This document shows positions 50,561 through 61,533 of a DNA stretch of 64,000 nucleotides, one piece after another. The translations under genes and the position numbers were made by a program. The stretch lies in contig JAAKBF010000116.1 in the NCBI GenBank assembly GCA_012656075.1, positions 62,001-126,000 of the forward strand, read 5' to 3'. Positions within the stretch are counted from its first letter, which is position 1. Each line of letters opens with the position of its first letter. The stretch is from Phytophthora hibernalis (taxonomy: Eukaryota; Oomycota; Peronosporomycetes; Peronosporales; Peronosporaceae). Below the pieces are notes generated by a model, which was given only the letters and a program-made list of their open reading frames with translations, was not told the origin of the DNA and made no database searches.

Positions 50561-51976
50561 CTACGACGTTGAATCTACAACTTTCGTCCAACCACCTCCA
50601 CCATTATCCGTTGCGCCATCAGCATTTAGGTTGTCTTTCACATCGTTTGTGTGTTCGTCTTCTTTTGCCGCCTCGTCGGCTTTCTCTTCTCTCTCTTTCG
50701 CGCGTAGTTTCTCGGCAGCGTTGAACACACCTGAGTCGCAAGAGCATATTCAGTTCATACTACGCTGCACACCACAATGAACCACTTACCATTGGTCTGT
50801 TTCTTGCAGTTAAAGCACCGCGATGACTTTTTGAACTGCTTCAGCGCGCACGCTTCACAGAAAAAGTGACCACAACTATAACAGCGCACACACGATGAGA
50901 ATCTTAGTGATAGCAGCATGCCACGTAAGTTGACGCGTTGACGTACATTGTCTCAATAGCATTGCGGAAGGGTCCACGACAGATTGTGCACGCGAACTGA
51001 TCTTCTTTCTCGCTCTTTTTCTCGTCCTTGTCGTCGTCGCTCTCCACGTCAGGGTCTGGTAAAAAATGAACACCAGCGATTAGTTAAATGACCACCGCGG
51101 ATTCAGGGGCGAGCATACGCACCTCGTCCTTCTTGGAGCCGTTTCTGCCGCTTCTTCTCCTTTTCCGCGTACTCCTTCTCGATCTGCCATCCGCTCTGGT
51201 AGTCTCCTCGGTCGTGCAGAAACTTACAGCTATCGCCGTAGCCGCAGAACCCCGTTTCCTTGTAATCCTTGCAGATATCAGGCTGGTAGTCGAAGCGCGA
51301 GATGGCACGTGCCCAGGTCTGCGCTCGAATGGGGCCTTGCGTGCTGCAACATCAAGTAGAACTACATCATATCGTGCTACAAACCTCCCTATTAGCCCCA
51401 ACAATAACGTACCCGGTATATTTGTTCATGCCGATCTGCGACTCCTTCTTGGTAATGTAGCTCTTGTAAGCGGCCTGGCCGCGATACACCTTCCCACTGT
51501 CCACCTCAGCACTGCCGTCCTGATTGGCCTTGATACTTCTCTCCATCACAGCACGTGCATCTCTAAGCCATAACAAAGCAGACGACAAAATGGTTAATGT
51601 TAGCATTGATGTACATTTTGTATCATTTAGTGGTGTTTGATCACCGATCCGTCGCCGTGTCGATTTGGGTCTCGTAGGTGGCGTCACCCGCGTATTGCTG
51701 CGGTACAATCTCTCGTTCAGACTCAATGAGTCTTGTCTGCACCACGTTCTTGGCCTTCTTGACACCTCCAGTCTGTAGCGACACAGTGCATTCATCAGTA
51801 ACAAAGGAGGTTGTGGGGATAGCGTTGTAATCTACCGAGAAGGTGTTGAGTGATCGTCGGTCAGAGGCTACGGGCACGACAGTCACGTCCTCATCGGGTC
51901 CATCCGGTCTCTGCTCGTCTTCGTCTTCGGCCACACGCCGACGCTTGTTCTTCTTCGGCTTAGCGCTACGGAACAT
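50561..51976 (-). CDS. CWC24: RNF113/CWC24-like CCCH-RING splicing factor, six exons
   Basis: Exons on the minus strand: 51976-51645, 51562-51413, 51343-51123, 51055-50947, 50875-50790, 50730-50561; together 1,068 bases, 355 residues plus stop, in one continuous frame. The N terminus is basic then acidic (KPKKNKRRRVAEDEDEQRPD). A CCCH zinc finger (C-x8-C-x5-C-x3-H; CKDYKETGFCGYGDSCKFLH) lies at about residues 185-204 and a RING finger at about 257-298 (CTICRGPF...CGHFFCEACALKQFKKSSRC, CKK). This order and length match human RNF113A and yeast Cwc24, which act in the spliceosome. Introns are 82, 69, 67, 71 and 59 bp, all GT-AG. Among the genes in the window with frame problems around it, this one needs no correction. 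Confidence 0.93.
50731..51644 (-). other. Five introns of the RNF113/CWC24-like gene
   Basis: 51563-51644 (GTGATC...TTAG), 51344-51412 (GTACGT...CAG), 51056-51122 (GTGCGT...CCAG), 50876-50946 (GTACGT...ATAG), 50731-50789 (GTAAGT...CAG). Each removal preserves the codon phase and joins conserved family sequence. Confidence 0.9.
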
Positions 51977-52244
51977 GGCACACTGAGCCGATGGATCGAC
52001 AGGATTGGCTAATACAAAGGTCTATCTCAGTATTTTGTATTGTATGATAATCAGATATGACGGGGTATTGAAACGACGAGGGGTTCGTATTCAGAAGTGA
52101 ACTCCTCTCAATTCGAACACGATGCCAAAGGAGAAGTGTGTAAGGATGTCCGTTGGATACGTAAAAGAGAACGAGATGTTAAAAGGGTTAAGCTTCGTCG
52201 TTTATTAGGTTCGAACGACTGTGGAGTGGCTACATCTTGGAGGT

Positions 52245-52559
52245 TCACAGGGCGCCGTTCTGCTCGAGCAAAGACTCGAGGTTGCCGGCCTTGTGCAGCT
52301 TCTGCACGTCCGAGTTGCCGCCGATGGACTTGCCGCCCACGAACACGTTGGGTACGGTGCTCTGGCCCGAGATCTGCTCCAGGGCGTCCTGCTGCTCACT
52401 GCCGCCGGAGATCTGGTCCAGCTCGATGACGTCGTACTTGGCGCCCAGCTGCGTGAGGAGCGTCTTGGTCTTGGTGCAGTACGGGCAGTAGCTCTTGCTG
52501 TAGACGACCACGGGGGTCTCGGCGATCTTGGCTTCCACGGTCTCCTTGGCGCTCACCAT
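52245..52559 (-). CDS. Dithiol glutaredoxin, 104 aa
   Basis: Reduces protein and glutathione mixed disulfides using glutathione. Active site CPYC at residues 25-28 (VVVYSKSYCPYCTKTKTLL). The cis-Pro loop TVP is at 68-70 and the GSH-binding GGNSD at 80-84. The length is typical of cytosolic class I glutaredoxins. The start at 52559 (MVSAKETVEAK) is preferred. The frame is open to an upstream Met at 52664, which would add 35 hydrophilic residues without features of a targeting peptide. It is the next gene upstream of the RNF113-like one on the same strand. Confidence 0.92.
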   Translation of the reverse strand: MVSAKETVEAKIAETPVVVYSKSYCPYCTKTKTLLTQLGAKYDVIELDQISGGSEQQDALEQISGQSTVPNVFVGGKSIGGNSDVQKLHKAGNLESLLEQNGAL

Positions 52560-52909
52560 GTTGTTCTTGTTGGTCTTTTCTTCTTGAGAGTGAATCTGAA
52601 ACTGAGGTTTGTGACGTCCGCCTTCGGGTCTGTCCGGCTGGAAATGTCCCGAGTTGTCAGCCAATCATCATGCTGTATTGCGAGCCGTTTTAGATGTATC
52701 GCATTCCATTGGTCAAAAAGAACTGATGGGATCATCACCACGTGCACGTCGGACATGGCGTGTCACGCAGCAAGTAAGCAAGGTCATCGATGAGAGCCTT
52801 CGGATCGACTTCGAGAGTTCTGGAAGGCATCGGCTGAAAATACGTCGGTATTTTAGACGCAAATGAACGCCGTGGTTGATTGATTCTGCTGCATTCGAAT
52901 GGATTCAGG

Positions 52910-53506
52910 TCAATGCGTTAGGTTGAAGTTGGCCGTGGACGGCGCCATACCGAAACCCTCAGGGACTCTGAGGTCCGGGAAGTGGTGACGCAGCAACACC
53001 TTGGACAGCGCGTTGTGGTGGATGCAGTGGTGCACAGCGAACGCGAGCTCGCGACTGAAGGTGGACTCGAAGTCGAACTCTCGACCGTCCGCCGACAGCA
53101 TGAACGCGGCGTGGACCGGACGCGTCAGCTCTTGACTTGGTACAGCACGTATCGTCTTCTCCAGCTGCTCAATCTGCGCGATGGCTGCGTGCCGGTCCTT
53201 CTCCACGGGCGTGTGGCGGTCGCGGACGTCGTAGCGCACCAAAGTCTCGTTACTGCCTTGAGTTTGTGCCTGTAGAAGCTCCAGCGGCTTTCGCAGGTGG
53301 TCCAAAGAGTGACGCGTGTGCTGGCCGACGGAGCCCTCAGCTAGAGGGCTGTGGAACGTGTAGACAGCGTCGTCCAGACTGCGAAGGAAGGTCTTGTGCT
53401 GCTCCAGGATGGCTAGCACACAGACGGGAGCGCCTGAGCTGCCCGCCGCCATGGTGCTCATGCACGAAAGCCACGGGCGGCGTACGATGCAAATGCGCTG
53501 CAGCAT
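52910..53506 (-). CDS. DinB-like (four-helix, His-metal) protein, 198 aa
   Basis: The pattern fits the DinB/YfiT-like superfamily: GQHTRHSLDHLRKPLELLQA (metal His near residue 63), a middle DRHTPVEKDRHAAIAQIEQL, and SRELAFAVHHCIHHNALSKV (metal His residues near 159-164), then FGMAPSTANFN. Members are often metal-dependent, thiol-linked enzymes of unknown substrate. The first 18 residues (MLQRICIVRRPWLSCMST) could be an N-terminal extension or a mitochondrial-type presequence; a start at Met-19 would give 180 residues, closer to the family norm. It is unusual in a eukaryote and possibly acquired from bacteria; this needs a tree to show. Confidence 0.75.
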   Translation of the reverse strand: MLQRICIVRRPWLSCMSTMAAGSSGAPVCVLAILEQHKTFLRSLDDAVYTFHSPLAEGSVGQHTRHSLDHLRKPLELLQAQTQGSNETLVRYDVRDRHTPVEKDRHAAIAQIEQLEKTIRAVPSQELTRPVHAAFMLSADGREFDFESTFSRELAFAVHHCIHHNALSKVLLRHHFPDLRVPEGFGMAPSTANFNLTH

Positions 53507-54777
53507 ATCTTGGTTTGCGCCTCAACGGAATCTGACAGGTATCACCGGACTATTTTGGACTAATTGGACCGGGTCTATGCGGCCTCAATTGAGTTCAAAT
53601 TGGAGCCCCGTCGCGGTGACCGTGGTCATGCAGCGTGCAGATTCTGCAGCAGAAGGCTCCAGCGTGGAGATACCTTCACGCACGCAGGCGTTCGTCAAAG
53701 CAACCGACCTTGTGTCACGAACACTGCCGAACACGGCGGCCTTCGTCAACGACACAATTCCCATTTTTTGTTGCTAGGGTTGCCGCTGATGACTCAGGAC
53801 CAAATGCTGTTGATAGTAAAAACAAGTCAGTTGCGCAGTCATTCCAGTGGAAGTTCCACGGTGACGACTGCGAGTACATCCATCCGCATACAGCGACAGA
53901 CAGTGCCAATTCAATACAATACTGCACGCGAACGAGAGATTCAGTCCCGACATTTATAGGCGCCTCGACGTCACTACATGTACACGACGCGAAAACACTC
54001 AGCAGAATTTGGTCGTCACAAATTGTGACGACCAAGACATTTGTGACTCACAAATGCCAGTACTTGTACGCAACAAACCTAGCCCGAAGCGGATGGGTTG
54101 CGTTTGGCTAAAACTATTACCATGCGGTGGCAAAGACCACACGCCAAATGCCACCCGATACTTTTATTACGGCACCAAATGCACAATTCTCGCGTCGCAA
54201 TTTGCGCGGCATCGGCTGCGACACTGTCGGTAACGCAGCAACGTGTTGCTTTGTGTTCCTGACGGAGCATTACTCGCTTCGCCACCTGTGCTCGCCTCTC
54301 GCGCCGAAACAGTAATTTTAGTGGCACCCCAGTAAAGCGTCGCCTGTGCAAATCAAATGGAAACTTTCAGCGGTGAATCGTCCCAGGACGATGATCCGCT
54401 CTGAGCAGCGCACGGCCGTCTTAGTACGGCGCACGATATTCTTAGTGCAGCCCCTGACGATTGTGGGAGGTTTCCGTTCGGAGATCGCCTTAAACGGCAC
54501 CTTGTCCGTCTCAAAAATTGGTCCTGCGATTTGGTCCGCACGGCCCATCCCGGCTGGGAGACAAATCGGCGCCCTGTCGCTCCACTGTCTCTTTTTATTG
54601 GCCTTCAGCCTGGACGATTCCATTTCACGCCCCTCTCGTGAGGTTTTCTCCCTCTATCCTTACAAACGCCAGTATAAAAATACTTCAAACGAGGTTAAAC
54701 GCAGTCGTTTTCCACCGCGCCTGGCCTCCTGGCCTTCACTCCCGTAAACCCGACTTCAGTCACAGCCGACCAAGATC
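53507..54777. promoter_or_regulatory. Divergent intergenic region (DinB-like gene / bZIP gene)
   Basis: No supported gene. It contains the palindromes at 54009-54056. A TATA-like TATAAAAATA lies at about 54673, roughly 105 bp before the bZIP start. Several open frames on both strands here lack recognisable domains. Confidence 0.4.
54009..54056. repeat. Two adjacent perfect palindromes with single-base loops
   Basis: 54009-54035: 13-bp arms (TTGGTCGTCACAA / TTGTGACGACCAA) around one base. 54038-54056: 9-bp arms (CATTTGTGA / TCACAAATG) around one base. They are two bases apart. Both contain TTGTGA, so they are partly related to each other, unlike most other hairpins in the window. Confidence 0.9.
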
Positions 54778-55957
54778 ATGAGCCTCCGAGGACGTCCCAC
54801 CAGTAGCGGCCCAGGAGCCCCACGCCTCTCGAACTCGCTGCACCGCTGCGCCATCGCGCTGTGCTCCAACCAGGCGGTGGCCGAGGGCGTCTGCTCCATG
54901 CACCTGTCGCGCAACGGACGTGTGAGCGGCGGCCCCAGCGCCGTCATGGACAGTCGCTCCCTGAGCTCCCACGGCGCTCCGCCGCCCTCCGCGGGCATGG
55001 ACGAGACCATGGGCGACGAGCGCTACTACCGGTCGAACGCCCACGCCGCCATGCAGCCACGAAGCGGCCCGTCGGTCAAGAAGCACAAGCCGTCGCCTGC
55101 GGAACCGGTAAACCGATACGTGATGGACAACTCCGGCGGGTTAACGCGTGAAAGCCTCAACGAGATGGTGAACCAGATGCAGTACACCAAGAACCCGAGC
55201 ATGTCCGCCTACGAGAACGACCCGTACGTGTCAGCACAGGCCTCTGGGAGTACTAATGGCTCACGTCCGTCGGAGTCGGAGGGTCTGTGGACGATACGAA
55301 CCTCCGTCGTGAACGCAACCGCATTGCGGCCAGGAAGAGTCGACAGAGGAAGCTGGACCGCATCTCGAACCTCGAGGACGAGAAGATGCGTCTCGAACAA
55401 CACCGAGACATGCTGGTGCAGGAGATCCGCAGTCTGGAGAAGAAGGACTCTGGCGTGGCGTCTAATGTGGTACTGACCATCACCGACAAGGAGTACCAGC
55501 AGCTGCAGAACAAGCGTCTGCAGATCATCAAGCACGTGGAAGAAGCCTACAACTCGGGGATATTTTGTCCACCGTCAAGTACTTCCGTGACGACTCGATC
55601 ATCAGTGGACCCCAGAACTCGTCCGTGCATCTGCGCGGCAAAGACGCACTCGTGCTGGATTATCTCTGCACCACGTACCTCTTTGGCGACGTGCGTCTGC
55701 ACCACGCCAAGGTGGACTGTGGCGGGCCACGTAGTCAGCACTTCCGCGTGCACTGGGCTCTCTCGGGCACGATCAAGAGCGCCGGCGTGAGCATGAACAA
55801 GGAGTTCCTGGAGCTGATCGAGAGCGTCAAGGGCCGTCGAGTCACCATTGAGGGAGTGAGCAACTTTTCCTTCAGCGGAGACAAGATCGTGTACGTGCAT
55901 CGCACGGCAGACCAGGCCAAGTTCCTCTCGGCGCTCGTGAACCTCAGCAAGCGGTAA
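54778..55957 (+). CDS. bZIP transcription factor with N-terminal Cys/His motif (two single-base breaks)
   Basis: The N-terminal HRCAIALCSNQAVAEGVCSM then H forms a C-x4-C-x9-C-x2-H motif, similar to the small zinc motifs of WRKY19-like proteins. A disordered region follows. The basic region RRERNRIAARKSRQRK at about 55300-55350 has the canonical Asn, Ala-Ala, Ser and Arg contacts; the leucine-zipper part (ISNLEDEKMRLEQHRDMLVQ, EIRSLEKK) follows. The C-terminal 130 residues (FRDDSIISGPQNSSVHLRG, YLFGDVRLHHAKVDC, FRVHWALSGTIKSAG, RRVTIEGVSNFSFSGDKIVY) look like an NTF2/SnoaL-type alpha-beta domain. The frame shifts at the GGG at 55281-55283 and the GGGG at 55556-55559, each explained by one missing G. 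No intron is needed. Stop at 55955. Confidence 0.88.
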
Positions 55958-56079
55958 GGTGAAGGGTTCAGACGCGCCGACAGCTGCGGAGGCGATAGGA
56001 GCGAGGAATGCAAACTAGCCTTATATATGTGTATTTGCTCAAAAGTGTGTCACTTGACTTGCTGCCTGTATTTCCTCCG

Positions 56080-57345
56080 TCAGTTCGTGTTGTCATCGTT
56101 ATCTACCTACAGCTCCTCCTTGACCATGTTGGCCGTTTCCTCGGCTGCAGCCTCTTCTTGTCCTGGGCATGTAATCGCTTCTCGCTTGGGAGATCGTAGA
56201 GCTGACGCAGGTAGTCGAACACCTCAGAACAGTTGCTTTCCTGCTCCAAAGTCAAGGAGTCATCGGGAATGCTAATGTGGTAACGTTAGTTGACGATGAC
56301 GAACCTGGTAAAGCTGACAGGATCCCAGCGCGAAGGGTTCAACGTGGCGGATGAACTCGCGCGTGCGTGCTGCAACAAGGAAAATGTAAGGCGTCAGAAC
56401 ACGTGATACCTTCTGCTGCTTGCATCAGTAAGAGAACATACAAACGCCTGGGAACTCCTGGAAGAAGCAGTCGTGTAGCAGACCCATGCGGTGGAAGTAC
56501 ACGAGCTTCCGGTACCTATCAGCAATTCTAAGTCAGGCTACAGTCGCGAATGGCAAGGGCATCGATCAGCTGGAAGCTATTGACACGGACCAGTGTAGAG
56601 GACGCTGCCAGTGGTAGTCGAACTTGCGGTCCCAAAGCGCGTCGTTGTACGCGCGGCACGCGATCTGGTCGGGCGTGACGTCCGACTCGAGAGAAAACTC
56701 CTCCACCGCACTGCAGCTGACAGCAAACAATGCACACAAGGCAAGCCCGTCAGGTCATGGAGACTAGCGGTACAGCTATAACAGGTTGGGCGGCGGACGT
56801 ACCGAAGCGAATCCATCATCTGCGGCGTGACATACTCAGCGTGGTCATCTCCGTGAGAAGCACCATCTTGTAGTAATACACCAGCGTCGCACTCAGCATG
56901 GTGGTCGAGATCAGCAGCGACAGGTGCGAGCCCATGGTTCTTCGTGAGAAGTCGGAGCGATCTAACGTTAGTAAACTCACTGGACAAACGTGACTTTTGA
57001 ATACATCCGTGTGAACAGCCAGCTTCGCGATAACAGTTCAAACTGACGGCAGTGAGGCGGGCCGGGCTTGCTTGCTCTGCTAAGTCAAGCAGGCCTCCGT
57101 ACATGTACAGTGTGCGCCAGGGGGACGTCACAGCGACATCGTTACGCTCGCCAAGCGTGGCAGGCGGGTAATCAGTAGAAGTATGCTGGATAATACGTGA
57201 CCTGCTGAAGCGGCGGTGATACAACGCTGTACGTTGCAGCACCGAGTGGTGGCGCTGAGCAACAAGAGCGTGCAGAGGACTGCAACGCGCGACCAAGCTG
57301 GCAGCTTGAAGCTGCTGTCGCTGAGTCATCATGTCTCGCCTTGTG
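56080..57345 (-). CDS. Multi-exon gene, probable mitochondrial membrane protein of unknown function
   Basis: A first exon from 57332 (MMTQRQQLQAASLVARCSPL, HHSVLQRTALYHRRFSRSRI) has the Arg/Ser-rich, acid-free character of a mitochondrial presequence. A later exon around 56935-56803 encodes MGSHLSLLISTTMLSATLVY with one membrane segment, then DHAEYVTPQMMDSLR. Further exons: 56716-56591 (VTPDQIACRAYNDALWDRKF, DYHWQRPLHW), 56515-about 56441 (YRKLVYFHRMGLLHDCFFQE), about 56374-56312 (TREFIRH) and about 56275-56090 (SIPDDSLTLEQESNCSEVFD, YLRQLYDLPSEKRLH). Introns at 56717-56802 (86 bp) and 56516-56590 (75 bp) are well supported. Frame slips near 56851, 56440 and 56330 fit single lost bases. I do not recognise the family. 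Confidence 0.5.
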
Positions 57346-57788
57346 CAAGCGAGCGGACATTGCGTCCTTTCGTTCCGGTCCTCTTGGATCTTTCTGCGCC
57401 AGTCGTTGCGTACCGTAAGTGAATCTTGCGGAACAGAGACCGTATCTCCGCTCCTGTCACATGATTCCAATCTGCCTCGTCGACGGCGGAGTTCGGCCTG
57501 CAAGTTGCTGCGTGGCACGCACCGCTTGCGCCTTGCTGTCTGCCAGCAATATCACGGTCTTGCTACCCGTTCGAATCTCCTGCGCCAGCGATGGATTGCA
57601 CACAAAGGTCGCTGGCGATTCGATAGCTGTCCTAAACATCTTGTCGCTTTGGTTGCTTGTGGCCGTCTGCAACAGCTCTCTCTTCACGAGAGAATTCCGG
57701 CTGGCAGTGATATGCTATAATAGCATACCTTAAAGCTGTCCGCGCCAACGAGAACTTCTCGACGCTTCCTTCTCCTCTTGCCCTGCCA
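57346..57788. promoter_or_regulatory. Divergent spacer between the mitochondrial-type gene and the kinase gene
   Basis: No supported gene. AT-poor at the left; TGCTATAATAGCA (a short palindrome around TATAAT) at about 57711-57723, some 65 bp before the kinase start, could be promoter sequence. Confidence 0.35.
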
Positions 57789-60379
57789 ATGGCAGTGCCA
57801 TGGAATCATGAAGCTCGTGCAAGATGGTTGCAGTTGGGGCGCAGGTTCAACACGCCCGGCGCCACGCGATTAGTCAAAACTCGGCTAAAATCTGCGATTG
57901 GCGCGAATCGCCTTCGAAACCGCTCTCTGCGCCGCCCTAGCCACCCCACGCACACGGTAGACCGCAGACGCCACTCAGCAACCGCCCGCCAATCGCTCCG
58001 AGTCGCGCGTAGCGTCCCCATGCAAGCCAGCGGAGATCCCAGCAATAGAAACCCGTCGCCCGCTCCTCTCGGCCGCAAGAACAGCGCAGACGACTTGTCC
58101 GCCGAAGTGTCCGTCTCTCCTCCCGTCCATTCGCCTTCCGACGCGCGTCTGTTGTATCGCGAGTGGCGCACAGGTTCCCACGTCGGAGCCGACCTCACCC
58201 GTCTTGAGACCGACCCCAACACCAGCAACACTATGAGCAGTGAAGACGTGCTCAGTCGCTCGCCTTTCGGCGTCTACGGCCGCTCGCCGTCGTCTTTGCC
58301 GCGAATCGCCGAACGACTCGAGAATTTCCCGCTACGAGCCAATGTCCCACCTGCAGCACCCGCTGCAACCATGCAAGACGTGGACGCCCGCGCGCGGCTC
58401 TTGTCGCAGAAAATTGCAGCAATGGACGCGGCTCAATCGCCCGGAACACTCGCCACGGCTCAAAGTGGGTCCTACGGTTCGGCGGGTCCGACTGAACCTG
58501 CTACAGGCATCAAGAAGGCGCAGAGTTACCAAGCTTTAGCGGATTTGGAGAAGAAGGGGTACTTTCCAGTTGCACCGAAACCTTCGGCTTTAGGAGTGCA
58601 GCGAGGACTGAAGGACTCGGTGGTCAACGACATGTGCCGTGCGGTGGTGAAACACATGGTGGGCGACGTGTACGTGTCCGCTTCGGGGTCGTATGGCCAA
58701 CGGAAGGTGCTGAATCATCTGTACGAACCTGTGTTTGCATCCGTGCAAGCTCATTTCCGCCGCCTGCCAGCGAGATACGCGCTGTCTGTGAACCCGGACG
58801 ATGTTCCACTGCATATGAGGCTACTGGCGCAGAATCAGAGGGATCCGACGGCTATTGCGGTCAATGCGCAGTTGAAGAAGGACGACAACGGAGAGTACGT
58901 GGTCGTGAAGGCTTGTTTTTTGTGTTGGTTCTGATGTTTTTTATTGCAGGATTGTGCCGAATGTGTGTGAGGTCGTGGTGGTGTCATTGGACCGTGAGAA
59001 CATTCTGGACGCTATTACCCGAGGACTCACGACGATGAAGGGCAATATCTTGGACGCTGATGTCATGACGACGGCGGACGGCACGCTGCTGGATCGGTTT
59101 GTGGTGAAAGGGTCATTTATGAGCGATGAGCGCCAGGACGAACTGCGTACGAATATTGAGCAGAATTTGCGTCGGCTCAGCGTGGAGGAAGACACGCGGC
59201 CTAGCGTTGCTAGCTCGCAGGACTCAGGGTGCAACGAGACTGTGAGTCTGGCTGAAAAGCTGGGCGTGCTGCAGATGGTGGACAAGAACGAGATTAAGTC
59301 TGAGTGGAAGCTGGACCTGAACGAAGTACGATTGGAAAAGGCTGTGGGCAGTGGTCGCTCAGGTAGCACGTACAGCGCATGGTGGCGAGGTACCCACGTA
59401 GCTGCTAAGGTCGTCGACTCTTCCGCGAACACCCAGGCTGTGGGTGAGGAGTTGCTGAACGAGTTCCACCGCGAGGTAGCCGTTGTCAGCAAGTTGCGCC
59501 ACCCGAACATTGTTTTATTCCTTGGGGCGGCCATCAACCCGCCGCGATATTGCTTGAGTAAGTTTTTCAGTGATGATTGCTTTGATATTTGGTTCGCTCT
59601 AACCATGTTTGTGTTCTTATCTTTTTGTTTTCCAGTTTTTGAATTTATGGAAAACGGGACCTTGACCGACTTGATCCGTGCTCGTCGGGGACCGATCGAT
59701 TTCTTCCGCCTTGCATCGGAGATGGCAATGGTGCGTTAAACGTGTTCAAACTGATGCGCCAAGTTGAATGATTCCTAATTACCCCGTTCTATTTCTTACT
59801 ACAGGGAATGAACTATCTCCACTTGTGCTCCATTATGCACCGTGACCTGAAGTCTGGCAATGTTCTCATCGACTCGCACGGGACGGCCAAAATTTCCGAC
59901 TTTGGGCTGAGTTGTGTGCTGGAAATCGGCAGCTCGTCCGATCTGACCGCCGAAACGGGAACATACAGGTGGATGGCGCCGGAGGTGATTCGTCATGAGC
60001 CGTATTCGAGCAAGGCCGACGTATACAGTTTTGGCATCGTGTTGTGGAGCTGCTAGCAAGGGACCAGCCGTTCCGCGGCCTGACGCCGATCCAAGGTGAG
60101 CATTTTTGTCTAGGCCATAGGATCACTGAAGTGATTCTAATATGTTGTCTGTGTTCCGCTGTACCCTGTAGCTGCTTTCGCTGTTGCCCGTCAACAAATG
60201 CGCCCCGCACTGCCCCGCCAGACCCTGTCAAGATTGGAGAGCTGATCGAGCACTGCTGGCATCACGACCCAGCGCGGCGACCAGATTTTGGCTCCATCCT
60301 GGAAGCTCTGCCACTGGTGAAGAAGTCGCTCAAAAAGCGCGACTTCAAGAATATGGGGATTCTCTACATGGCCCCATGA
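57789..60379 (+). CDS. ACT-domain TKL protein kinase, multi-exon
   Basis: Exon 1 from 57789 encodes a disordered N terminus (SADDLSAEVSVSPPVHSP), then a conserved segment KGYFPVAPKPSALGVQRGLK, VKHMVGDVYVSASGSYGQRK, HFRRLPARYALSVNPDD. Exon 2 (from 58950) is an ACT domain (NVCEVVVVSLDRENILDAIT, RGLTTMKGNILDADVMTTAD, DRFVVKGSFM). The kinase domain starts at about 59310 with GSGRSGSTYSAWW (Gly loop) and HVAAKVVDSS (Lys). HRDLKSGNVLIDS, KISDFGLSC and TGTYRWMAPEVIRHEPYSSK lie in exon 4. Plant ACT-TKL kinases have the same order. Introns: 59558-59635, 59731-59804, 60096-60171. Lost bases are indicated at 60046 (W-ELLARDQPFRG) and 60218 (PVKIGELIEHCWHHDPARRP). The first intron (about 58905-58949) is not resolved. 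Confidence 0.88.
59558..60171 (+). other. Three resolved introns of the kinase gene
   Basis: 59558-59635 (78 bp, GTAAGT...CCAG; multiple of three, so it stays open), 59731-59804 (74 bp, GTGCGT...ACAG), 60096-60171 (76 bp, GTGAGC...GTAG). The second joins EMAM to GMNYLHLCSIMHRDL exactly. Confidence 0.85.
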
Positions 60380-61533
60380 GTTCGTTTTAGCAACCTAGAC
60401 GGAGCAAGCGCCGCCCTGGACGCTCCCCGTGTGCGTTCTCCGCGCAGCTCTCCTCGTAGTTTTTTATCCCACTAATGGTAAACTAGAAAGTATTAGCCGA
60501 TCTCGAATGCCAATAATGTGATGTGGGAAATTCGAGCAAACTATTTTGTGCTCGATGCTACAGCTGCTGTCCGTTTGCCAGTATGTCTCACCTAGTTTTG
60601 CACCATGTTTGCCTGATGCATTTCCTTCCATAGCAACAATCTCGCAATGAGTAACGGATGCTAGCTTGGGTAGCATTATTAGCCGCTACTTAAGTATGCC
60701 TCGTCTTATATACTCGCTGCTGATGCTGTTGGCTTCCGTGATTCTCCGCTCGGCTCGATGTTCAGGCAAACGGGAGGATAGCGTTGGCTCCAGCATTATA
60801 ATGCTTCGAAGTACGCCCTCATAATCTTTCAAATTTCGCAATCACGATATTTTCAATGTTGCTCCAGTCCTGCAAATGTTGGCGTATTCACACTATTACA
60901 AGCACGAGCTGTAATATTTCACCAAGGAGGACTGCAATTTTCAATGTGGCTCTGGATGACGGGCTTGGTGCCGAAATCGATTTCATGGTGCGATGGTGAG
61001 CCACAATGCCGTGCTCACCATTGCGATACCTATAATATGCGATGCTGCGGTTCTGTGATTGGGAAGCTAACCTCGTGATGCTGCAACTGACGCGTGCAAG
61101 GACCTGAATGGTTTGCCATTTTTGTAAGGCGTTTGTGCCTCGCTATTTGTCTTTTGGGACCAAAGGCCCTGGTGCTTGCCGTGCTAGCGTAGAGCAATTT
61201 TTAAATAACTTTAAAAAGTGAGAAATAGTGGGCTAAGTTTATTAATGCATGCACTCCGGTATCCTTGAAATTCTCTGTGGCGTCCAGTAATCGTGAATAC
61301 GGGACGGGATACATGCAGCTTGAAAAAGCAGCATTGGGGTTTCGGACTTTGCTAATGCCACGGGAAGAAATAGTGGTCCACACAATGCAAACAAGGTGCT
61401 GGCTTCGCGCCGTAAAATAAAATGCATGCATGTGCCGGTATTACATGTACAGTGATCTGCTGCGCGCAAAACGCCCCTTTTTATTTCGAAACTGGTGTGG
61501 GCCACCATTACTCACCCGTGGCATCAGACACCT
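60380..61533. other. No gene seen downstream of the kinase
   Basis: Only short frames of poor coding character. It contains the kinase 3' flank and AT-rich sequence; no RNA gene or tandem repeat was recognised. Confidence 0.5.
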
